Part shown: piece after piece, positions 43,059 through 51,119 of the stretch | How the letters are laid out: every line of letters starts with the position of its first letter | Position numbering within the stretch: position 1 is the stretch's first letter | Made by a program: the position numbers and the translations under genes | Notes under the pieces: generated by a model | The model's database searches: none | Seen by the model: only the letters and a program-made list of their open reading frames with translations | Told to the model about the DNA's origin: nothing | Assembly: GCA_963747555.1 (NCBI GenBank) | Contig: CAVVFZ010000023.1 | Location: forward strand, 1 to 64,000 | Reading direction: 5' to 3' | Origin: DUZB01 sp963747555 | Lineage (GTDB): Bacteria > Desulfobacterota > DSM-4660 > Desulfatiglandales > Desulfatiglandaceae | Length of the DNA: 64,000 bases

Positions 43059-43448
43059 CAGCAATTCTCATTTTGTATTCTCTGCAATCTGAGGCCATGG
43101 GGGTCTGTCTCGAAATGGCGCCAATGGTTCGCTTCGGACACCTTTTGCAGAGGCATAATTCCATCTTAACATTACACAACAGGCGGTAAGACGGTTTTTG
43201 CACAGGATTCCTTTTACAGGTGTCTGATCTTAGCCAAATTTTGAAGCTTTACCGCCGTGCCATGCCCGCCCCGGCGCGACGCGTCCATGGTTACGTGTTT
43301 TCATTTTGATGTGGTGGGATAGATCATTTCAAACTCTAAAGATCTATCATCGGGTCTGGGCCGGGGGAATGACCAATGGATTTTGGCGCCGTTTTGAGAC
43401 AGACCCCCATGGCCGGTTTTAGGCAAAAAGCCAAAATGAGAATTGCTG
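43059..43448. mobile_element. 390-bp MITE-like element with terminal inverted repeats
   Basis: Ends CAGCAATTCTCATTTTG (43059-43075) and CAAAATGAGAATTGCTG (43432-43448) are perfect 17-bp inverses. A second inverted block inside each end, GGCCATGGGGGTCTGTCTC and its inverse GAGACAGACCCCCATGGCC, extends the symmetry to about 65 bases. AACATGAC flanks both sides (43051-43058 and 43450-43457) as a probable target duplication. No open frame inside is protein-like, so it would need a transposase in trans. It covers the whole gap between the Hsp20 fusion gene and the ArsA-like gene. Confidence 0.85.
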
Positions 43449-43452
43449 AAAC

Positions 43453-45564
43453 ATGACGAACAATATCCCTGAATTCTTAACCAATGAAAATCTCCGCCTC
43501 ATTCTCTTCGGCGGAAAGGGCGGCGTGGGCAAAACCACCATGGCCGCCATGGCAGCCCTTTATCTTGCCAAAGCTTCCCATGGCCGAAAAAAAGTCCTTA
43601 TCATCTCTACAGATCCGGCCCATTCCCTGTCGGACAGTCTCGGTATGCCGATCGGGGATCGGGTGACGCCGGTCCAGTGGGCAGGGGCTAATGAACAGCG
43701 GTCAGTACGCAGCGGGCAGATAGCTGAACCGGGTCCAAAGCCCAAGGTCCGGGAACCAATGACTAATGACTACTGTTCACTGTCCACTGCACACTGCCCA
43801 CTGACCAACCTCTTTGCCCGTGAATTGGATGCACCTGAACTCATCGACCAGTTCAAAAGGAAAAACCATGCCGTCATGGGTAAACTGGTGGAACGGGGCA
43901 CCTATTTTGACCAGGAAGATATCACTGATTTTCTGGACCTTTCCCTGCCCGGCATGGACGAAGTCATGGCTGTCATTGAAATGGCGCAACTCCTGAAAAA
44001 GCGGGATTTCGATACCTTGGTCGTGGATACGGCCCCCACGGGACACACGGTTCGGATGCTCAATCTGCCTGAGCAGATGAAAAAATGGATTGAAGTGATG
44101 GACCTGATGCAACAAAAGCATCGCTACATGTTCAGAAAGTTTACGGGGAAAAAATATATCAAAGATGAATGCGACCTTTTTTTAGAGAACCTTTCCTCAG
44201 ACGTAAGTGCGGTTCAAAAAATGCTTTCCAACCAGGAAACCACGCGCTTTGTTCCGGTGTTGATTCCTGAACTCATGAGCGTCCATGAAACCACAAAGTT
44301 GTTGGTGTCCCTTGGAAAAATTCACACGCCGGTGCGGGAAATCATTGTAAACCATGTTGCACAAAGGGGGGGCTGCCAATTCTGCAGCTCCAGAAGGGAC
44401 AATCAAAAACAGGCGCTTCAGAAAATCGATGAAACATTTTTCGATGTAAAGAAAATCCGGATTCCTCTTTTTTCGCATGAAATTAACGGACTTGAGGCAC
44501 TGGAACAAACGGCGGATTATTTAGCGGGTATTCCCATACCTGAAAAACCGTTGAAAACCGCAAAATCGGTCCAAGAATCCGAAAACCGTATCTTTCTCCA
44601 TCCCGGCCTGGAGTTTATTCTTTTCGGCGGAAAAGGGGGCGTCGGCAAAACTACCCTTGCCTCGGCCGCGGCACTCCATCTGGCCCGTCGGCATCCGGAA
44701 AAAAAGATTCTTCTTTTCTCAACCGATCCCGCCCACTCTCTCTCTGATTCTTTTGATATCCCCATTGGAAACCATATCACACCCATTCAGTGGGCAGTGG
44801 GCAGGGGGCAGGGGGCAGGGGACATCGGACATCAGGCATCGGACAGCAACCTTCATGCACTGGAAATTGATCCTGAAGAGCTCTGGATGAATTTCAAAGA
44901 GACCTTTAAACAGGATGTGGAAGCTCTTTTTGACCATTTTTTGGGGGGAGGCGCGGATATCCGGTTCGATCGTCAGGTGATGACCGGAATGCTTGACATG
45001 GCTCCTCCCGGTCTGGATGAGATCATGTCTCTTGATAAAATAATGGAGTTACGAAAAGAAAAGACATTTGATATTCTTGTGCTGGACACCTCGCCCACCG
45101 GCCATCTCCTGCGTTTTCTGGATTTGCCCGACCTTGTCAGACAGTGGTTGAAGGTTTTTTTCAGGCTCCTGATGAAATACAAGGGAGTCGTCCGCCTAAC
45201 AGGGGCCGCGGAAAAAGCCCTGGCCCTTTCAAAAAATGTGCGAAAAATTCAGGAAACCCTTACAGATATTCAAAAAACACGATTTGTGAGCGTCACCATC
45301 CCCGAACGTATGGCCTTTCTGGAACTGGAACGCCTCATAAATGCCCTTGAAAAAGCAGATGTGCCATGCGAACATGTTGTCATGAACATGGTGCTGCCTT
45401 GGACGGATTGCGGATTCTGCTCCCGGAAACGGATGGAACAGCAGTCTTGTATTCAGAGAACGCTTGCACGTTTTCCTTTGCGAACCATTGTGCAGGCGCC
45501 TCTTTTTCCCGATCCGGTCCGTGGAGTGGCCCCATTGAAAAAAATCAGCGAAATGGTGTTTTGA
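43453..45564 (+). CDS. Tandem ArsA/Get3-like ATPase with two in-frame repeat insertions
   Basis: 703-residue protein with two ArsA/GET3 ATPase halves. Walker motifs GKGGVGKTT are at 21-29 and near 393-401; both halves have STDPAHSLSDS, a DTAPTGHT or DTSPTGHL switch, and CxxC pairs (CQFCSSRR, CGFCSRKR). Get3-type proteins shield hydrophobic tail segments, ArsA drives arsenite export; no ars genes are present. Between the conserved VTPVQWA and LFARELD of half 1 sit about 42 extra residues encoded by heptamer repeats; half 2 has about 22 at the same place. The start codon lies in the MITE target duplication and has no good ribosome site. Confidence 0.9.
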   Translation: MTNNIPEFLTNENLRLILFGGKGGVGKTTMAAMAALYLAKASHGRKKVLIISTDPAHSLSDSLGMPIGDRVTPVQWAGANEQRSVRSGQIAEPGPKPKVREPMTNDYCSLSTAHCPLTNLFARELDAPELIDQFKRKNHAVMGKLVERGTYFDQEDITDFLDLSLPGMDEVMAVIEMAQLLKKRDFDTLVVDTAPTGHTVRMLNLPEQMKKWIEVMDLMQQKHRYMFRKFTGKKYIKDECDLFLENLSSDVSAVQKMLSNQETTRFVPVLIPELMSVHETTKLLVSLGKIHTPVREIIVNHVAQRGGCQFCSSRRDNQKQALQKIDETFFDVKKIRIPLFSHEINGLEALEQTADYLAGIPIPEKPLKTAKSVQESENRIFLHPGLEFILFGGKGGVGKTTLASAAALHLARRHPEKKILLFSTDPAHSLSDSFDIPIGNHITPIQWAVGRGQGAGDIGHQASDSNLHALEIDPEELWMNFKETFKQDVEALFDHFLGGGADIRFDRQVMTGMLDMAPPGLDEIMSLDKIMELRKEKTFDILVLDTSPTGHLLRFLDLPDLVRQWLKVFFRLLMKYKGVVRLTGAAEKALALSKNVRKIQETLTDIQKTRFVSVTIPERMAFLELERLINALEKADVPCEHVVMNMVLPWTDCGFCSRKRMEQQSCIQRTLARFPLRTIVQAPLFPDPVRGVAPLKKISEMVF

Positions 45565-45582
45565 AAGGGATAAAGGCGGAAC

Positions 45583-46986
45583 ATGACCGCAACCAAAAAG
45601 AAAATATTGCTGGTTGATGATGATGCGGATTTTCTCTGGCTTACGGCCCGCATGCTGGAAAAATTGGATTACGACGTGCTTCAGGCCCGGAGCGGCGAAG
45701 AGGGTCTTTCACGTTTCAAAAAGGAGAGACCGGACCTGGTTCTCATGGACTATCGCATGCCTGGACGAGACGGCCTTGAAATTGCAAAAGAGATGAAATT
45801 CCTTTTGCCGACAGCCTCCATCATCATTATCACAGGATATGCAGAGATAAAAATTGCGGTTAAGGCCATGAGAATGGGTGCGTATGACTATATTACAAAA
45901 CCGCTGAACCAGGATGCGCTTCTCTTCAGTGTATGGAGGGCTTTGGAAAAACAGGATCTGGAGCGTGAGGCCGCTCATCTGAGAAAAGTTCTCAACGGGC
46001 GGGTATCCCTTCACCAGAAGATGGGAAGCAGCGACCCCATAAAGAAACTCGTCCGTAACGTGGAAAGGGTGGCCCCCACTTCATTTACAGTGCTTATTGA
46101 AGGGGAGAGTGGAACCGGGAAAGAACTTGTGGCCCGAGCCATTCACGATCTGAGCCAGGTTAAGGACCGACCTTTCGTTGCCGTAGACTGCGGCGCTATT
46201 CCGGATGCGCTCATTGAAAGTGAATTATTCGGCTACATGAAGGGCGCCTTTACCGGGGCGGAGAGAGACAAGCCCGGATATTTCGAAATGGCTGACGGGG
46301 GCACGCTTTTCCTGGATGAAGTGGGCAACCTTTCTTATAATGTCCAGCAGACCCTCCTCCGGGCCTTACAGGAGAGGGTGGTACAGCGATTGGGAGGTAA
46401 AAAATCCGTCGCGATCTCGGTCAGAATAGTGGCAGCTACCAACCAGTCTCTGTCGGAGGATGTGGAATCCGGAAAATTCCGATCCGATCTCTTCTTCCGG
46501 CTGAACGAGTTTTCCATCAAAATTCCATCTCTCAAAGATAGAACAGAGGACATCCCCTATTTAGCAAAAAAATTCATGGACGAGGCGGGAAGGGAACTGG
46601 GAAAGGCCTGTGAAGGTTTCAGCAAAGAGGCCCTGATCGCGCTGTCCGGATATCCCTGGCCCGGAAACGTGCGGGAATTGAGAAACGTGATTCGACAGGC
46701 TGTCCTCACGTGTGAGGAAAATGTTGTCATCGGACCCGGAAATCTGCCCTTACCGTACCATCCAGACTCCGGCAATCAGGGGACCGGCCTTCAGGTTTCC
46801 GTCACCCCTTGCGACAATCAAGGATCGTTCAAGGAGATGATAACAAAGTTCAAGAATATGATTGAAAAACGACTGATCCAGGACGTTATTGCTGAGACTG
46901 AGGGGAATAAGAGCGAGACGGCCAGGAGGCTCAAGGTGGATTACAAAACCCTGCTTAGAAAACTCAAGTCTCATGAGATTGCCTGA
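45583..46986 (+). CDS. NtrC-family sigma-54 activator, copy 2
   Basis: 467-residue paralogue of the activator at 22424-23848, with receiver (phospho-Asp in VLMDYRMPGRDG), AAA+ domain (GESGTGKELVARAIHDLS, GAFTGA, WPGNVRELRNVIRQAVLTC) and Fis-type HTH (GNKSETARRLKVDYKTLLRK). It lies 18 bases after the ArsA-like gene and is the last plus-strand gene of the island. No cognate kinase is adjacent; the sensorless kinase at 38345 or the REC-PAS kinase at 20830 are candidates. Confidence 0.94.
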   Translation: MTATKKKILLVDDDADFLWLTARMLEKLDYDVLQARSGEEGLSRFKKERPDLVLMDYRMPGRDGLEIAKEMKFLLPTASIIIITGYAEIKIAVKAMRMGAYDYITKPLNQDALLFSVWRALEKQDLEREAAHLRKVLNGRVSLHQKMGSSDPIKKLVRNVERVAPTSFTVLIEGESGTGKELVARAIHDLSQVKDRPFVAVDCGAIPDALIESELFGYMKGAFTGAERDKPGYFEMADGGTLFLDEVGNLSYNVQQTLLRALQERVVQRLGGKKSVAISVRIVAATNQSLSEDVESGKFRSDLFFRLNEFSIKIPSLKDRTEDIPYLAKKFMDEAGRELGKACEGFSKEALIALSGYPWPGNVRELRNVIRQAVLTCEENVVIGPGNLPLPYHPDSGNQGTGLQVSVTPCDNQGSFKEMITKFKNMIEKRLIQDVIAETEGNKSETARRLKVDYKTLLRKLKSHEIA

Positions 46987-47007
46987 GTTTCCATTAGAGT
47001 AAAGGGA

Positions 47008-49377
47008 TTATGTTCCCTCCAAGACCTCTCGAAGCGCTAAAGCCAGATTCCGGGTGCCGATAGGCTTCTCGATGTATTTGCGCAAACCAAGTATCTCTGC
47101 CTTTTTGGTGCACATTCTCTCACTGTAGCCGGTACAGATGATCACCGGCATATGCGGCCTGATTTTCAAAGCTTCCGCGGCCAGCCGGTCGCCGGTCATT
47201 CGAGGCATGGTCATGTCGGTTATAATAGCATCGAATTGATCCGGATCGGCTTTAAACCATTTTAGGGCCTCCTCAGGTTTTGTGGTGCTTTTGACCTGAT
47301 AGCCCAACCGCTCCAAACGCTTGCGATTCAGATTCACCATGGACTCCTCGTCATCCACAAAAAGGATTCTTTCAGAACCTCCTTCGATTGTACCGTCGGG
47401 CACTTTTTCTTCCTCAGCCTTCATTTCCAGTGCGGGAAAATAGATTTCAAAGACCGTTCCCTTCCCGAGTTCGCTCTCAACCAGAATACCGCCACCATTC
47501 CTCTTTACGATGCCATGAATCACCGAAAGGCCCATTCCTGTACCCTTGCCAACTTCCTTGGTGGTGAAAAAGGGCTCAAAGATTCGATCCATAATTTCGG
47601 GTTCAATGCCTTCACCCGTATCCCTCATTCTAAGTCTGACGTAGGGACCGGGATAGAGAACCCTGTCAAAGCAGGTTTTTTCTTGCTGAAGAATAATATT
47701 GTTCAGGGTCACATCCAGGACTCCTCCTATTTTAGACATGGCATCGACTGCATTGGTTACCAGATTCATCACAATTTGATTGATTTGGGCGGCATCTCCC
47801 ATAAGGCTGCATAGATGATTCGAGATGTGCAGTTTGAACTCCACACTGGTGGGCATGGCGGATCTGAGCATTTTCATGGATTCTTTAATGATGGGAGCCA
47901 TATCTATGGGCGAACTCTCTTCTTGAGCCTTACGACTGAAAGCTAACAATTGACGAATCATATCTCTTGCCCTGATGGAAGCCTTAAAGATTTCCTCTAA
48001 AGCGCCACTTATGGGATTCGAGTCGGGAACCTCATTGGAGGCCAGTTCCGCATATCCGAGGATAATGGCTAAAATATTGTTAAAATCATGGGCAATCCCG
48101 CCTGCCAGTGTCCCGATGGCTTCCATTTTTTGGGACTGCTGGAGTTGGGCTTGAAGTCTCCTCTTTTCTTCCTCGGCCTGTTTGCGCTCGGTGATGTCTG
48201 TAATTGCCCCAATCAGTCCGGTAACAGCTCCCCTGCTGTCGGTAAAAACTGCCTTGTTGAAGATGATATCGCGCAGCTCACCGCGCCTATTTTTCATCTG
48301 CGAATCGTAATACTGTACCCCCCCGCTATTGAAAAGTCTGCTATCCTGGGCATGGTATATTTCCGCCAATTCCGGCGGATGGACGTCGAACACCGACTTC
48401 CCTATCAGACATTCTTTTGTTGTCCCCAAAAACGTTTCAAAAGCGCTGTTGAACCAAAGATATTTTCCGTCCCGGCCCTTATAAAAGACAGGAGTCGGGA
48501 TCGCATTGATCAGTGTTTTTAAGAAGGCTTCATTATCTTTCAACATCTCCTCGGCCCGTTTTCGTTCAGTGACGTCTTCTGTAACGAACAGAATATGTTT
48601 CACCCCATTCAATGTCAGGGCCTGCGCGGACACAGACGCAATCATTATTTTGCCATCCTTGCGACGAAGCCGGACCTCTTGATTCCTGACCCCCCCGCTC
48701 CGACCCAGCGCCGCCACGATATTTTGCCGATCGTTCAGATCGACCCAAAGATTAGTCTCCAGCGCACTTTTCCCTATAACTTCCTCACGGGTGTATCCAA
48801 ACATGTCGAGGGCCGCCTGGTTGACATCGATCCAGACGCCGTTATCCTGAATGCTGATGACGCTGGCAATTGGGCTTGCCGAGAAGGCAGCACGGAAACG
48901 CTCCTCATCGTCCCGGACAGTCTGTTCCGCCAGCCTGCGTTCCGTGATGTCTCGAATAATCATACTGGATCGATTACGTCCTTCCTTGTCTGGAAACACT
49001 GAACTCGATACCTCGCCCTGAAACCTTGATCCATCTTTACGTAAAAAAGTCAGTTCACCCATGACCTTACCGGTAAGAGCCCGCCTCTCCAGTCCAGGCA
49101 CTAAACGGGGATCGGATAGATCCACGACTCCCTGCCGACCAGCAGCACAAAGCTCTTCCTCCGAACACGCAAACATCTCGCACGCAGCCTGGTTTGCATG
49201 CAAAACGGTTCCATCAGTTTCAGTCAGCAACACGGCCTCCATGCTGTTCTCAAAAAGCGAGCGAAAACGATCCTCGCTTGCTTGAATCGCCTCTTCTGCC
49301 TGCTTGCGCGCAAAGGTTTCATTTTCTAATTCCTTGACCCTTTGCTCCAATTCTTCATATGTTGGCTTTCTGGCCAT
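47008..49377 (-). CDS. Hybrid histidine kinase PAS3-HisKA-HATPase-REC
   Basis: 789-residue soluble kinase. After a short coiled coil (YEELEQRVKELENETF) come three PAS domains at about 25-150, 150-275 and 280-400. HisKA follows with the phospho-His in GGIAHDFNNILAIILGYAEL, then HATPase (DTGEGIEPEIMD, GKGTGMGLSVIHGIV) and a C-terminal receiver (phospho-Asp in DAIITDMTMPRMTGDRL). It has no membrane segment. GGAGG precedes the ATG. Its stop is 21 bases from the converging NtrC-type gene. The HisKA-to-REC part is nearly repeated in the genes at 51120 and 57396. Confidence 0.93.
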   Translation of the reverse strand: MARKPTYEELEQRVKELENETFARKQAEEAIQASEDRFRSLFENSMEAVLLTETDGTVLHANQAACEMFACSEEELCAAGRQGVVDLSDPRLVPGLERRALTGKVMGELTFLRKDGSRFQGEVSSSVFPDKEGRNRSSMIIRDITERRLAEQTVRDDEERFRAAFSASPIASVISIQDNGVWIDVNQAALDMFGYTREEVIGKSALETNLWVDLNDRQNIVAALGRSGGVRNQEVRLRRKDGKIMIASVSAQALTLNGVKHILFVTEDVTERKRAEEMLKDNEAFLKTLINAIPTPVFYKGRDGKYLWFNSAFETFLGTTKECLIGKSVFDVHPPELAEIYHAQDSRLFNSGGVQYYDSQMKNRRGELRDIIFNKAVFTDSRGAVTGLIGAITDITERKQAEEEKRRLQAQLQQSQKMEAIGTLAGGIAHDFNNILAIILGYAELASNEVPDSNPISGALEEIFKASIRARDMIRQLLAFSRKAQEESSPIDMAPIIKESMKMLRSAMPTSVEFKLHISNHLCSLMGDAAQINQIVMNLVTNAVDAMSKIGGVLDVTLNNIILQQEKTCFDRVLYPGPYVRLRMRDTGEGIEPEIMDRIFEPFFTTKEVGKGTGMGLSVIHGIVKRNGGGILVESELGKGTVFEIYFPALEMKAEEEKVPDGTIEGGSERILFVDDEESMVNLNRKRLERLGYQVKSTTKPEEALKWFKADPDQFDAIITDMTMPRMTGDRLAAEALKIRPHMPVIICTGYSERMCTKKAEILGLRKYIEKPIGTRNLALALREVLEGT

Positions 49378-49413
49378 CAGAAGATCCTCCAGATACCCTC
49401 AAGAACCAATCCC

Positions 49414-50736
49414 CTATTTTTTTTCCGCGGGAAAGGTAACAATGAAGGTAGACCCCTTTCCCAACTCGCTTTTCGCGGTGATCTCGCCACCGTGGCGCTC
49501 CACGATCTTCTTGCAGATCGCTAACCCCATACCCATCCCCTCGTACACGCTGCTTCTCCCATGCAGCCTCTGGAACGAAAGGAAAATCTTGTCTAAATAT
49601 TGCTCTTGAAATCCGATGCCATTGTCTTCCACACAGATCTCATAGGCCCCGCCTCCATCCTTCAGGCGTCCATAGACTTTCACATGGGGCGCTTTATCTT
49701 GCGGGTGGAATTTCAAGGCGTTTCCGATCAGGTTCTGGAAAAGCTGGATCATTTGAACCGGGTCGGTCCTTATTGTCGGCAGGTCCTTGACTTCCACGCG
49801 GGCATTCTTTTCCTCGATCATGACTTCCAGGTTGGACAATGCCTTCTCAACCGATATTTTGAGATCCGTCGCCTTTAACGGCTGGGCCTTGGTGGTCACG
49901 CGAGAATATGCCAGGAGGGAATCGAGGAGGTCTCTCATCCTTACCGAGGCCTTCTGCATGCGATCGAGGTAGTCTTTAAAGGGTTCGGCCAGGGCGGCGG
50001 CGTATTCGGCAACCAGCATATCTCCGAAGGTTTGAATCTTTCTCAGTGGCTCCTGGAGATCGTGGGATGCAATATAGGCAAAGTCCTGCAGTTCTTTGTT
50101 GACTTCCTCAAGCTGCCTGTTGGATTTTATAAGCTTGACGTTGGCTTTTTCGAGCTCTACCGTACGTTCCCGCACTCGCAATTTGAGTTCATCACGGGAT
50201 TTTTGAAGCTCACTGATGTCCGTGAGAACGGCCTGAATATTTCTCTTTCCCGATTCCCTCTTAAAAGATTTGCAAAACAGTTTACAGGTACAAAATGAGC
50301 CATCCGGCCTGACGAGGCGAACTTTATGTGTTGAAGAAATCTGCCCCACCGTCAGCTTTTCCAGCAGAAGATGAACCGTCACCTGGTCTTGGGGCATAAG
50401 GAGATCCGTGAAACGAGCCTCCAAAAGGGCGTTTTGAGGCCTGCCGAAAAGCTCTTGAGCACTGCGGTTGGCGGCTGTGATGCGCCCGAATTCGCCAATG
50501 ATCACATACCCAACGGGGGAAAGCTCCCAAAGCTCCTCGTAAAGCCTGCGTATCTTTTCGGTTTCTTCCTGGCTCCTCCGGAGCTCCTCGTTCTGCAGCT
50601 CCAGCTCCACCTGATGGACGCGCAACTCCTCAATTAGTTCCGCCGTCTCGCCGGACGGCATTTCTTCCGGGGAATACTTTCCATCGGCCATCTTTTCTTC
50701 CGCCAGCTCTCGCAGGCTTTTCCGCGAATTGTCCAT
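49414..50736 (-). CDS. PAS histidine kinase (HWE-unlike, phytochrome-type HisKA)
   Basis: 440-residue kinase. A helical start carries IEELRVHQVELELQNEELRR, then PAS about 65-190 (LSPVGYVIIGEFGRITAANR), a coiled coil, HisKA with the phospho-His in YIASHDLQEPLRKIQTFGDM, and HATPase (NLIGNALKFHPQDK, EDNGIGFQEQY, GMGMGLAICKKIVERHGG). It has no receiver. The SHDLQEPLRKI motif is that of cyanobacterial Cph1-type and related kinases. ATG 50736 follows AAGGA; the longer frame from 50772 translates remnant DNA. Its PAS-containing N-terminus is closely related to that of the gene at 57396. Confidence 0.92.
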   Translation of the reverse strand: MDNSRKSLRELAEEKMADGKYSPEEMPSGETAELIEELRVHQVELELQNEELRRSQEETEKIRRLYEELWELSPVGYVIIGEFGRITAANRSAQELFGRPQNALLEARFTDLLMPQDQVTVHLLLEKLTVGQISSTHKVRLVRPDGSFCTCKLFCKSFKRESGKRNIQAVLTDISELQKSRDELKLRVRERTVELEKANVKLIKSNRQLEEVNKELQDFAYIASHDLQEPLRKIQTFGDMLVAEYAAALAEPFKDYLDRMQKASVRMRDLLDSLLAYSRVTTKAQPLKATDLKISVEKALSNLEVMIEEKNARVEVKDLPTIRTDPVQMIQLFQNLIGNALKFHPQDKAPHVKVYGRLKDGGGAYEICVEDNGIGFQEQYLDKIFLSFQRLHGRSSVYEGMGMGLAICKKIVERHGGEITAKSELGKGSTFIVTFPAEKK

Positions 50737-50786
50737 AGTTTGGTCCTTATTGAAGGGTAGATGAAAACTCACAGGTGAAAGAAGAA

Positions 50787-51040
50787 TTACTTGGCATCGT
50801 TGACTTCGACAATCTGTCCGTCGGAGAGTCGGATAACCGTAATGACATCCAGCCCGGAATGGCGCCGCGCAGAATGATCAAGACGAGCGCCGCCGCTTGA
50901 AAGATAAAATCAATCGCCAAAAAGTCCATACCCGCGTAACGGTTCCGGCTCTGCCGCCACAGCGGAACGATAAACCACACGCAGATGATGTTCATGACCA
51001 CATAGCTGAAGACGATGGTTTGCACGTCCAATAAGCCCAC
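50787..51040 (-). pseudogene. Remnant of a membrane-bound PAS sensor gene
   Basis: From 51040 the minus strand reads MGLLDVQTIVFSYVVMNIIC and FQAAALVLIILRGAIPGW, two membrane spans like the N-terminus of membrane diguanylate cyclases or kinases. Near 50850 the sense continues in another frame with SGLDVITVIRLSDGQIVEVN and a stop at 50787, the start of a PAS domain. The rest of the gene is missing. It is a composite leftover lodged between two kinase genes. Confidence 0.6.
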
Positions 51041-51119
51041 AATAGCACTTCCTTATCATTGAGATGGCAATTGGATAGCCTTCAATAGACTTTCAAATAA
51101 ACCGGATTGATTCCATGGA

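Noticed and set aside
43453..45564. Arsenic resistance ATPase
   Set aside because: No arsR, arsB, arsC or arsD gene is nearby and the CxxC pairs fit Get3-like proteins; only the fold is ArsA-like.
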